A stretch of 5,348 nt of DNA. It comes from Desulfobacterales bacterium (lineage in GTDB: Bacteria > Desulfobacterota > Desulfobacteria > Desulfobacterales > Desulfosalsimonadaceae). Below are positions 1-5,348 of the stretch, in pieces. The position numbers and the translations under genes were made by a program. The DNA lies in assembly GCA_018224315.1 (NCBI GenBank), contig JAGTVF010000038.1, positions 1-5,348 on the forward strand, given 5' to 3'. The notes under the pieces were generated by a model. That model searched no databases. It was not told where the DNA came from and saw only the letters and a list, made by a program, of their open reading frames with translations. Within the stretch, counting starts at the first letter, position 1; each line of letters opens with the position of its first letter.

Positions 1-630
1 CTGATCCGGTTTGTGGCGGAAAACTCCAAAATTCCCGTGCTCAAGCACTACAAGGGGGTCTGCCACGTATACGTGGACGCCTCGGCAGAACCGGCCATGG
101 CCATGGAAATCTGCATGAATGCCAAGGTTCAGCGCCCGGGGGTGTGCAATGCCATGGAAACCCTTTTGGTGCACCAGGATGCAGTCCAAAGTTTTCTGCC
201 GGAAATGGCCCGGCAGTTTGCCGAAGCCGGCGTGGAGCTGCGGGGATGTGAAAAAACCCGCCAATTTCTGCCGGATATGACGGCTGCCACGGAAGCCGAC
301 TGGCCGGAGGAATACCTGGATCTGATTTTGGCGGTGAAAACTGTTGAATCTATGGACGAGGCCCTTGCCCATATTGCCGCCTACAGCTCTTCGCACACAG
401 AAGCCATTGTCACGAGCCATTACCAGCGCGCCCACCGGTTTTTGCAGGAGACGGACTCGTCTGTGGTGCTGGTCAACGCCTCCACCCGGTTTAACGACGG
501 CGGCCAGCTTGGCCTGGGCGCGGAAATGGGCATCAGCACATCCAAGCTTCATGCCTTCGGTCCCATGGGCCTTCGGGAACTGACCACCACCAAGTTCGTG
601 GTTCTGGGAACCGGCCAGATCCGGACGTAA
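1..630 (+). CDS. proA: Glutamate-5-semialdehyde dehydrogenase (gamma-glutamyl phosphate reductase), C-terminal half; 5' truncated by window edge
   Basis: ProA reduces gamma-glutamyl phosphate with NADPH to glutamate-5-semialdehyde, the second step of proline synthesis from glutamate, in the cytoplasm. The reading frame is open from base 1 and gives 209 residues before TAA at 628–630. The family is usually about 415–420 residues, so roughly the N-terminal half, including most of the NADP-binding fold, lies outside the window. The visible part starts in the '[16 protein letters not shown]' region. It contains the family's catalytic-cysteine motif [15 protein letters not shown], with the Cys codon at 145–147. 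It then has the conserved '[10 protein letters not shown]' and '[20 protein letters not shown]' segments and ends with the typical '[20 protein letters not shown]' tail. No lesion is seen. A GTG at 13 is an internal valine codon, not a start. nadD follows after only 7 bases, so the two are probably co-transcribed. In this phylum proB is often found upstream, but it is not visible here. Confidence 0.96.
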   Translation: MIRFVAENSKIPVLKHYKGVCHVYVDASAEPAMAMEICMNAKVQRPGVCNAMETLLVHQDAVQSFLPEMARQFAEAGVELRGCEKTRQFLPDMTAATEADWPEEYLDLILAVKTVESMDEALAHIAAYSSSHTEAIVTSHYQRAHRFLQETDSSVVLVNASTRFNDGGQLGLGAEMGISTSKLHAFGPMGLRELTTTKFVVLGTGQIRT

Positions 631-632
631 TT

Positions 633-636
633 CAGG
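633..636 (+). promoter_or_regulatory. Weak ribosome binding site deciding the nadD start
   Basis: CAGG lies just after the proA stop. It is one base from the ATG at 638 but ten bases from the in-frame ATG at 647. The spacing therefore favours 647 as the true start, although it is slightly long. No better Shine-Dalgarno sequence is seen upstream of 638. Confidence 0.35.
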
Positions 637-637
637 T

Positions 638-1348
638 ATGGATCCGATGCAAATCAAGGCCGGGCTTTTCGGGGGGACGTTTAATCCAGTGCATCTGGCC
701 CATCTGCGCATGGCCGAGGAGGTGCGCGAGGCCTTCGGCCTGGACAAAATCTATTTCATCCCCGCTGCCAATCCCCCCCACAAAACAGACAAGGACCTGG
801 TTCCGGCCCGGGACCGTTATGAAATGCTTCAGGCCGCCATTTCCGAAAACCCGGGTTTTGAAATTTCGGACGCGGAGCTGCGCCGGCCGGGACGATCCTA
901 TACCATTGACACGGTAAACCAGGTCTTTGCCATGCTGCCGGAAGGGGCCCGCTGCTTTTTGATCATGGGCCTGGACGCGTTTGTGGAAATCGACACCTGG
1001 AAGGATTACCATCGCCTGTTTGACACCATCGAGGTGATTGTTATCTCCCGTCCGCAGGGCCGGGACACGAAATCCGGTGCCGGGAGCAAATCCCGGCCGG
1101 CACCTGCGGACCCGGCGGAAAAAATGGCAGAGGTGATTTTCAACCGCATATCTGCCGGTTATGAATATGATCCGGCGGCCCGGCGGTTTCAACACCCGGA
1201 AAAACAGGCGGTTTACTGGTTTGAGGCAACGGCTTTGGATATTTCCGCCAGCCGGATTCGTTCTCTGGCCGCACAGGGAAAATCCATCCGCTACCTTGTG
1301 CCCGGGGCGGCAGAGCGCTATATTTATCAAAAGGGGTTGTATAAATGA
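638..1348 (+). CDS. nadD: Nicotinate-nucleotide adenylyltransferase (NaMN adenylyltransferase)
   Basis: NadD joins ATP and nicotinate mononucleotide to give deamido-NAD and pyrophosphate, the step before NAD synthetase in both de novo and salvage NAD synthesis. The 236-residue product has the nucleotidyltransferase signature GGTFNPVHLAH at residues 12–22, carrying the HxxH version of the HxGH element. It also has IPAANPPHK at 41–49, the substrate-site segment RRPGRSYTIDT at 82–92 and the C-terminal phosphate-binding motif ISASRIR at 202–208. Between about residues 140 and 165 there is a charged Gly/Ser/Pro/Lys stretch that makes the protein slightly longer than compact homologues. I read this as a surface loop. 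The start may be the second ATG at 647, giving 233 residues, which has better ribosome-binding-site spacing. The stop TGA overlaps the rsfS start as ATGA, implying translational coupling. Confidence 0.96.
   Translation: MDPMQIKAGLFGGTFNPVHLAHLRMAEEVREAFGLDKIYFIPAANPPHKTDKDLVPARDRYEMLQAAISENPGFEISDAELRRPGRSYTIDTVNQVFAMLPEGARCFLIMGLDAFVEIDTWKDYHRLFDTIEVIVISRPQGRDTKSGAGSKSRPAPADPAEKMAEVIFNRISAGYEYDPAARRFQHPEKQAVYWFEATALDISASRIRSLAAQGKSIRYLVPGAAERYIYQKGLYK
1331..1336 (+). promoter_or_regulatory. Ribosome binding site for rsfS inside the nadD end
   Basis: AAGGGG sits eight bases before the ATG at 1345, within the last codons of nadD. It supports that start and the 4-base stop/start overlap. Confidence 0.6.
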
Positions 1349-1746
1349 CAGAGGCCAAAACCGAACCGGATTTAAAACCTTTTGTAGAAGCCATCCTGGG
1401 CCGAAAGGCAATGGCGCTGGTGGCCTTAGACGTTGCCCGGGTCACGGACGTGGCAGACGTGTTTATGATCTGCAGCGGCCGGTCCAGCCGGCAGGTATCG
1501 GCCATTGCCGAATATGTGGAATCCGAGCTCAAAAAAGCCGGAATCCGGCCGTTGAGTGTTGAAGGGGTCAAGGACGGCCAGTGGGCCCTGATTGATTATG
1601 GCCATGTGATCATCCATATTTTTTATGATCCGGTGCGTTGGTTTTACGACCTGGAAAGCCTGTGGGCCGATGCCCGGCGCATCGATTTGTCTGCATACCC
1701 CCAAGTTCAACAAACGGCTGAAGGAAGCGATGACAGCGATGAATGA
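1345..1746 (+). CDS. rsfS: Ribosomal silencing factor RsfS (Iojap/YbeB family)
   Basis: RsfS binds ribosomal protein uL14 (L14) on the 50S subunit and blocks joining with the 30S subunit. This lowers translation in starvation or stationary phase. The 133-residue product covers the full family domain. An N-terminal helix is followed by the 'ALDV…VTDVADVFMICSG' strand region (residues 27–45), a helix with SSRQVSAIAEYVESEL (47–62), and the diagnostic block GQWALIDYGHVIIHIF (78–93) followed by FYDLESLWADA (100–110). The last ~15 residues form a polar, acidic tail (EGSDDSDE) beyond the conserved domain. The start is supported by AAGGGG at 1331 and the ATGA overlap with nadD. The nadD–rsfS pairing is widespread in bacteria and supports both calls. 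The 3' end overlaps gpmI by 17 bases in another frame. Confidence 0.96.
   Translation: MTEAKTEPDLKPFVEAILGRKAMALVALDVARVTDVADVFMICSGRSSRQVSAIAEYVESELKKAGIRPLSVEGVKDGQWALIDYGHVIIHIFYDPVRWFYDLESLWADARRIDLSAYPQVQQTAEGSDDSDE
1721..1727 (+). promoter_or_regulatory. Ribosome binding site for gpmI inside rsfS
   Basis: AAGGAAG ends two bases before the ATG at 1730, so the AAGGA core is four bases away; from the ATG at 1739 the core is 13 bases away. Neither spacing is ideal, but 1730 fits better. The site lies in the rsfS acidic-tail codons, so gpmI translation is likely coupled to rsfS. Confidence 0.5.
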
Positions 1747-3289
1747 TTTTCCCAAAAACCGATGCCTGCTTTTGATCTTAGACGGCTGGGGCCTTGGCCC
1801 GGCCGGGCCGGACAATGCATTGTCTGTTGCCAATACCCCGTTTCTCGACCGCCTCATGGAAACCTGCCCGCATACTTATCTGGAATGCACGGGTCCGGCC
1901 GTGGGTTTGCCGGAAGGGGTCATGGGAAACTCCGAGGTGGGCCATTTAAACATTGGTGCCGGCCGGGTGGTATATCAGGTTTTGCTGCGCATTGACCTGG
2001 CCATCAAGGACGGCTCTTTTTTTGAAAACCCGGCTTTGGCCGAAATAATGCAAACCGTGCGCGACAAGGGCTCAGCCCTTCATCTCATGGGACTTGCCTC
2101 GGATGCCGGGGTCCACAGCCAGCTGGCCCACCTGTTTGCCCTGGTGGAAATGGCCGGTCGCTACGGGCTCGAAAAGGTTTATATCCATCCGATTTTAGAC
2201 GGCAGAGACACCCCGCCGGACAGCGGCGTGGGGTATGTAGGCCAAATCAAAGAGAACCTGGAAAATCATCCGTATGCCAAAATCGCCACTTTGTGCGGCC
2301 GTTATTATGCCATGGACCGCGACACCCGCTGGGACCGCACGCAAATGGCTTATGATCTCTATACATTGGGACAGGGAGAGCCGGAAAGCGACCCGGTGCG
2401 CGCCGTGGAAAACGCCTACAGCAGGGAAGAGACGGATGAGTTCGTCAAGCCCGTGGTCATCACGGACGGCCAGGGCGGCCCCGTGGGCACGGTGGCTGAT
2501 GACGACGGCATTATTTTCTACAACTTCCGCCCGGACCGGGCCCGGCAGATCACCCGGGCGTTTACCGAAGACGCTTTTGAGCATTTTGAGCGCACAAAGC
2601 AGCCCAAATTGTCCGGCTATGTCACCATGACCCAGTTTGATGAAGCCTTTGACCTGCCCGTGGCCTTCGGCCCGGTTCACCTGACAAATATCGTGGGCGA
2701 GGTGATCAGCAAAAACGGGCTGCGCCAGCTGCGCATGGCCGAAACCGAGAAATATGCCCATGTGACCTATTTTTTCAACGGCGGGGAGGAAACCCCGTTT
2801 GAAAACGAGGACAGAAAGCTCATTCCTTCTCCCCGGCAGGTGCGCACCTATGATGAAAAACCCGAAATGAGCGCCTATGAGGTGGCCGAAGAAGCCGTGT
2901 CCCGCCTTGCGTCGGAAAATTATGATCTGATCGTGATCAATTTCGCCAATATGGACATGGTGGGCCACACCGGGGATATGGAGGCGGCTGTAAAGGCGGC
3001 CGAGGCTGTGGATGCGTGCGTAAACAAGGTGGTCACATGCGCCCGCGAGCACGGGTACGTCTCATTGGTGACCGCTGATCACGGCAACTCGGACCAGCTC
3101 CGGGAGCCTGACGGCTCACCCCACACCGCCCATACCATGAACCCTGTCCCGTTTGTGCTTTGCGGCAAAAACCTTTCCGGAACAAAGCTGCAGCACGGAG
3201 TGCTCGGGGATATCGGCCCGACGATCTTCTGTCTTATGGGCATTGACCAGCCCGAAGAGATGACCGGAAAGAATCTGATCCAAACCTGA
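1730..3289 (+). CDS. gpmI: 2,3-bisphosphoglycerate-independent phosphoglycerate mutase
   Basis: GpmI interconverts 3- and 2-phosphoglycerate in glycolysis and gluconeogenesis. It uses two Mn2+ ions and a phosphoserine intermediate, and belongs to the alkaline phosphatase superfamily. From ATG 1730 the product is 519 residues, close to the usual ~510–515. All expected active-site elements are visible: LILDGWG with Asp18; GNSEVGHLNIGAGRVVYQ with nucleophile Ser68; SDAGVHS with His129; HPILDGRDTPPDSG with Arg159/Asp160; GRYYAMDRDTRWDR with Arg191 and Arg197; FRPDRARQI with Arg267 and Arg270; ETEKYAHVTYFFNGG with Lys341; NMDMVGHTGD with metal ligands Asp409 and His413; TADHGNSD with Asp450/His451; and HTAHTMNPVPF with His468. 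The enzyme should be active. The frame is open further upstream to 1625, but that extension lies inside conserved rsfS and lacks family similarity. ATG 1739 (516 residues) is the alternative start. Confidence 0.97.
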   Translation: MTAMNDFPKNRCLLLILDGWGLGPAGPDNALSVANTPFLDRLMETCPHTYLECTGPAVGLPEGVMGNSEVGHLNIGAGRVVYQVLLRIDLAIKDGSFFENPALAEIMQTVRDKGSALHLMGLASDAGVHSQLAHLFALVEMAGRYGLEKVYIHPILDGRDTPPDSGVGYVGQIKENLENHPYAKIATLCGRYYAMDRDTRWDRTQMAYDLYTLGQGEPESDPVRAVENAYSREETDEFVKPVVITDGQGGPVGTVADDDGIIFYNFRPDRARQITRAFTEDAFEHFERTKQPKLSGYVTMTQFDEAFDLPVAFGPVHLTNIVGEVISKNGLRQLRMAETEKYAHVTYFFNGGEETPFENEDRKLIPSPRQVRTYDEKPEMSAYEVAEEAVSRLASENYDLIVINFANMDMVGHTGDMEAAVKAAEAVDACVNKVVTCAREHGYVSLVTADHGNSDQLREPDGSPHTAHTMNPVPFVLCGKNLSGTKLQHGVLGDIGPTIFCLMGIDQPEEMTGKNLIQT

Positions 3290-3317
3290 AATTTCAAAGC
3301 AAGGACAGGCCGGAGCC

Positions 3318-3872
3318 ATGGAAACCCGCAAAGACGTTGAGACCATCACCGATTATCTGACCGGAAAAACCCTTGCCAACGTGGGTGCCGAGGCCAACCG
3401 CCAGGCTGTGGAGCGCCTGCTGGTGGAACAGAAAGGCTTTTTGCCACAAGACATTGCCGTGAATCTGCCGCTTCGGTTTACCGCCGCCGGCCGTCCCCAT
3501 GAAACCGCCCTGGACCTGGTGGTGTTTGTGGAAACCCGGCCGTTTATGGTGATCAAGTGCGCGGCCGGATCCCTGGATTCAAGGCAAAAAGAGGTGGTGG
3601 CCGCAGCCCGGATTCTTTCGCCGGAAAACATCGTGCCTTATGCGGCCGCATCTGACGGCCAGACCGCCCTGGTCTATGACGCGCTTTCCGGCAAACAGAT
3701 CGGAGAAGGAGCAGATGCCCTGCCGGATGCCCAAAGCGCTGCGCGCCTGATGCAGGAGACCCGGCCGGTTGCTTTGCCGGAAAAGCGCCGGGAAAAAGAA
3801 TACCTGATTTTCCGCTCCTATGACATGATGAATGTCAATGTCTGCAGACCGGTTCAGGATGAATCCGGCTGA
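3318..3872 (+). CDS. HsdR N-terminal-like (HSDR_N_2-type) protein, probable degenerate PD-(D/E)XK fold
   Basis: The exact function is not known to me. The 184-residue product resembles the small 'type I restriction enzyme R protein N-terminal domain' proteins found in Desulfobacterota genomes. The start region TLANVGAEANRQAVERLLVEQKG (residues 19–40, containing Glu24) matches the helix that opens this domain. LDLVVFVETRPFMVIKCAAGS (65–85) matches the core beta hairpin, where active nucleases carry Asp, then E-x-K. Asp66 is present, but the expected E-C-K reads Lys80-Cys81-Ala82, so catalytic Glu and Lys appear lost. Later segments are AASDGQTALVYDALSGKQIGEG (110–131) and a C-terminal FRSYDMMNVNV (165–175). 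There is no helicase part, and no hsdM or hsdS is nearby, so this is not a restriction system. It has no signal peptide or membrane segment. The gene lies 28 bases after gpmI, with AGG eight bases before the ATG. A nucleic-acid-binding role is a guess. Confidence 0.8.
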   Translation: METRKDVETITDYLTGKTLANVGAEANRQAVERLLVEQKGFLPQDIAVNLPLRFTAAGRPHETALDLVVFVETRPFMVIKCAAGSLDSRQKEVVAAARILSPENIVPYAAASDGQTALVYDALSGKQIGEGADALPDAQSAARLMQETRPVALPEKRREKEYLIFRSYDMMNVNVCRPVQDESG

Positions 3873-3879
3873 TGCCGGA

Positions 3880-3886
3880 AAGGAAG
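3880..3886 (+). promoter_or_regulatory. Strong ribosome binding site choosing the GTG start at 3892
   Basis: AAGGAAG lies in the short gap after the stop at 3872. Its AGGA core is seven bases before GTG 3892. It is the best Shine-Dalgarno match in the window. The competing in-frame ATG at 3859 has AGG directly abutting it, which is too close to work well. Confidence 0.6.
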
Positions 3887-3891
3887 CGTGT

Positions 3892-5348
3892 GTGGAAAAA
3901 ACCGCTGTTGACTTTTTGTTTGTTTTAAATGCCGCCATTACCAATATCCGGCTGTACCCGCCCACAAGCGAAATTATCCAGACCTCTGTTGCGCGAATGG
4001 AAACGGCTTTAAAAGAGGTGCTGGCAGACGGCGAGCCCCTGGAGTTTGCCGAATCAGAGAAAAATCTGCTGGCCGCCGGCCAGCCTTTGCCGGAAAAACA
4101 GCAGCAGCGGCCTCAGATCCGTTCCTTTCTGTCAATGCTGCTGGATTTCGGCATCAAGAGCATCACCTTTTTGCCGGGCATCACCGGCCCGGAAATTTCC
4201 CAATTTCTCCAGCTGATGGGAAAATCGCCGGAAGAGATCCAAAACGCCGGCGGCCTGGGTCAAATGCTGGAAAATGCCGGCGTATCCCACATTGCCATTG
4301 ACGAAAAAATATACGTGGAAAAGGATGCTGACCGGCAGATTGTATCGGGGCTGGACATCAGTGATACGGATTTTGTCCGGTACCTGCTGGGCGAAGGCTC
4401 TGCGGATCAGCAAACCATTGACCAGGTCCGGGAGATGGCCGCCGACCCGGGATGGTTTGCCCGGGTGTTTGAAACCGGCGCCCGTTACCTGCTTGATCAG
4501 CACGCGGATACAACCCGGGCCGAACAGACCCGGCTGGCCGGCCGCATGCTCGATTCCCTGGCAGGGCTTTCAGGTGAAGACACGGAGCAGATTTTAAAAT
4601 CCATTTCAGAAGCCTTTAATCAAACCCACCAGGACGTGCGTTTAGCAGATCCGGCAGATACCATCGGCAAACTGCTGGAGCAGTACAAGCAGGCGGCAGA
4701 GCCGGCCACCCCCCCGGAGCGCCCCAAGACCGTCAAGGAGGCCCTGTCCCGGATTTTAAAAGGCGATCACGACCCTTTTCTGGATCAAAAAACTGCAGAC
4801 GTTCTGCCCAGGGCAGCCATGCAGATGGCCCGGCAGCAAAAACACGATATGCTGGCGGCCCTGACAGCGCAGATGGGAAAAGCCCTGCGCGATGACTCCC
4901 CGGAGGTGCGCCGGGCCGTGGCAAGGATCATGGCCGAAACCGATGAGCAGATGGAGACCTCAGAGCATCTTGATCAGCGCATTGCCATGTCGAAAAAACT
5001 CGTTGAGTGGATCAAGGGCGAAGACCGCATTTCAGATGAATATGAGCAGGTGACCCGCCGGCTGGAAAACCTGGCTGAAACCGTCATAACCCAAAAAGAC
5101 TCTGCGGCGGATGCCGAACACATCCTCGAGGCCTACGCCCTGATCCGCGACGGCCGGCTCTCCAAGCCGGAAGCCATCCAGGCGTTGGCCGCAAATATGC
5201 TCCAGCAGCTTTCCACGGAACAGGTCCTGGAAATGGTGCTCAGCAAGACGGGAAAGACTTCAGACACGGGAAATGAAGACATCCGTTCCCTTGTGATCCT
5301 GGGCGCGACCACCATTGACCGCCTGCTTGACCGGCTGCATGACAGTAA
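3892..5348 (+). CDS. Large helical HEAT-repeat-like protein with N-terminal 'LYPP' module; 3' truncated by window edge
   Basis: No specific function is recognised. The frame is open from GTG 3892 to the window end with no in-frame stop, giving at least 485 residues. The N-terminal ~150 residues resemble a module I associate with HEAT-repeat and HD-domain proteins of Desulfobacterota. It has a helix 'DFLFVLNAAITNIRLYPP' with YPP at 22–24, a short strand region, a helix ending in the FLPGIT motif (93–98) followed by SQFLQLM, and a strand VSHIAIDEKIYV (131–142). Residues ~150–263 are predominantly helical. A Pro/Glu-rich linker (about 268–279) leads to a second helical region with a HEAT-like turn, DDSPEVRRAVARIM (334–347), and long charged amphipathic helices. 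No signal peptide, membrane span or enzymatic motif is visible, so a cytoplasmic scaffold or sensor role is inferred. The start could instead be ATG 3859, which would overlap the upstream gene by 14 bases. Translation is probably coupled to that gene. Confidence 0.82.
   Translation, partial: MEKTAVDFLFVLNAAITNIRLYPPTSEIIQTSVARMETALKEVLADGEPLEFAESEKNLLAAGQPLPEKQQQRPQIRSFLSMLLDFGIKSITFLPGITGPEISQFLQLMGKSPEEIQNAGGLGQMLENAGVSHIAIDEKIYVEKDADRQIVSGLDISDTDFVRYLLGEGSADQQTIDQVREMAADPGWFARVFETGARYLLDQHADTTRAEQTRLAGRMLDSLAGLSGEDTEQILKSISEAFNQTHQDVRLADPADTIGKLLEQYKQAAEPATPPERPKTVKEALSRILKGDHDPFLDQKTADVLPRAAMQMARQQKHDMLAALTAQMGKALRDDSPEVRRAVARIMAETDEQMETSEHLDQRIAMSKKLVEWIKGEDRISDEYEQVTRRLENLAETVITQKDSAADAEHILEAYALIRDGRLSKPEAIQALAANMLQQLSTEQVLEMVLSKTGKTSDTGNEDIRSLVILGATTIDRLLDRLHDS

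Noticed and set aside
63..76. Perfect 14-base palindrome CCACGTATACGTGG
   Set aside because: It encodes the conserved ProA residues around 'CHVYVD' and lies deep in the gene. No second copy is seen, so chance codon use is the simplest explanation.
95..106. Tandem CCATGGCCATGG
   Set aside because: It encodes Ala-Met-Ala-Met in a normal ProA helix. Two units are too few for a meaningful repeat.
632..1411. Minus-strand open frame of 259 codons opposite nadD
   Set aside because: It is fully antisense to a gene with unmistakable NadD motifs. The translation has no recognisable family and reads as a GC-rich shadow.
1625..1729. Upstream extension of the gpmI frame
   Set aside because: It overlaps the conserved rsfS C-terminal motif and encodes nothing like a GpmI N-terminus. 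ATG 1730 or 1739 gives the normal family length.
2195..3052. Minus-strand open frame of 285 codons opposite gpmI
   Set aside because: It lies wholly antisense to conserved gpmI active-site codons. The His/Gly-rich translation is typical of reverse-complement artefacts.
3287..3296. 10-base palindrome TGAAATTTCA at the gpmI stop, as a terminator or operator
   Set aside because: It has no loop, no GC stem and no following T-run, so it is not a terminator. It is too short to claim as an operator.
3318..3872. Type I restriction-modification system
   Set aside because: Only a short HsdR N-terminal-like domain is present, with a degenerate active site. There is no helicase motor, hsdM or hsdS in the window.
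5346..5348. TAA at the very end of the window as the stop of the last gene
   Set aside because: It is out of frame: the gene reads GAC AGT AA at the edge, so the frame is still open.

Overview
This is an ordinary chromosomal window from what looks like a Desulfobacterota (former Deltaproteobacteria, Desulfobacterales-like) genome. That placement is inferred from three things: the gene order proA–nadD–rsfS–gpmI, a small conserved HsdR_N-like protein, and a large helical HEAT-type protein whose N-terminal 'LYPP' module is common in that phylum. Base composition is moderately GC-rich and looks even throughout. All genes are on the + strand, and no intergenic gap is longer than about 30 bases, so the window reads as one continuous transcription unit or the middle of one.

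Layout: (1) 1–630 is the C-terminal half of proA (glutamate-5-semialdehyde dehydrogenase, proline synthesis), cut by the left edge. (2) 638–1348 is nadD (NaMN adenylyltransferase, NAD synthesis). (3) 1345–1746 is rsfS (ribosomal silencing factor), overlapping nadD by 4 bases (ATGA). (4) 1730–3289 is gpmI (cofactor-independent phosphoglycerate mutase), overlapping rsfS by 17 bases. (5) 3318–3872 is a 184-residue protein resembling the HsdR N-terminal nuclease domain, with an apparently degenerate active site. (6) 3892 to the right edge is the first 485 residues of a large helical repeat protein that is still open at base 5348.

The first four genes are housekeeping: proline synthesis, NAD synthesis, ribosome dormancy and glycolysis/gluconeogenesis. 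Tight packing and overlapping start/stop signals suggest co-expression. NadD (NAD supply), RsfS (blocking subunit joining in starvation) and GpmI (central carbon flux) plausibly form a growth-state-linked group, but that link is inference. The last two genes have no assignable function. They are the only part of the window where something poorly described may sit.

I saw no tRNA, rRNA, CRISPR array, insertion sequence, attachment site, convincing terminator or strong promoter. There is no gene-free stretch over 300 bases. I do not see a new defence or mobile system here.
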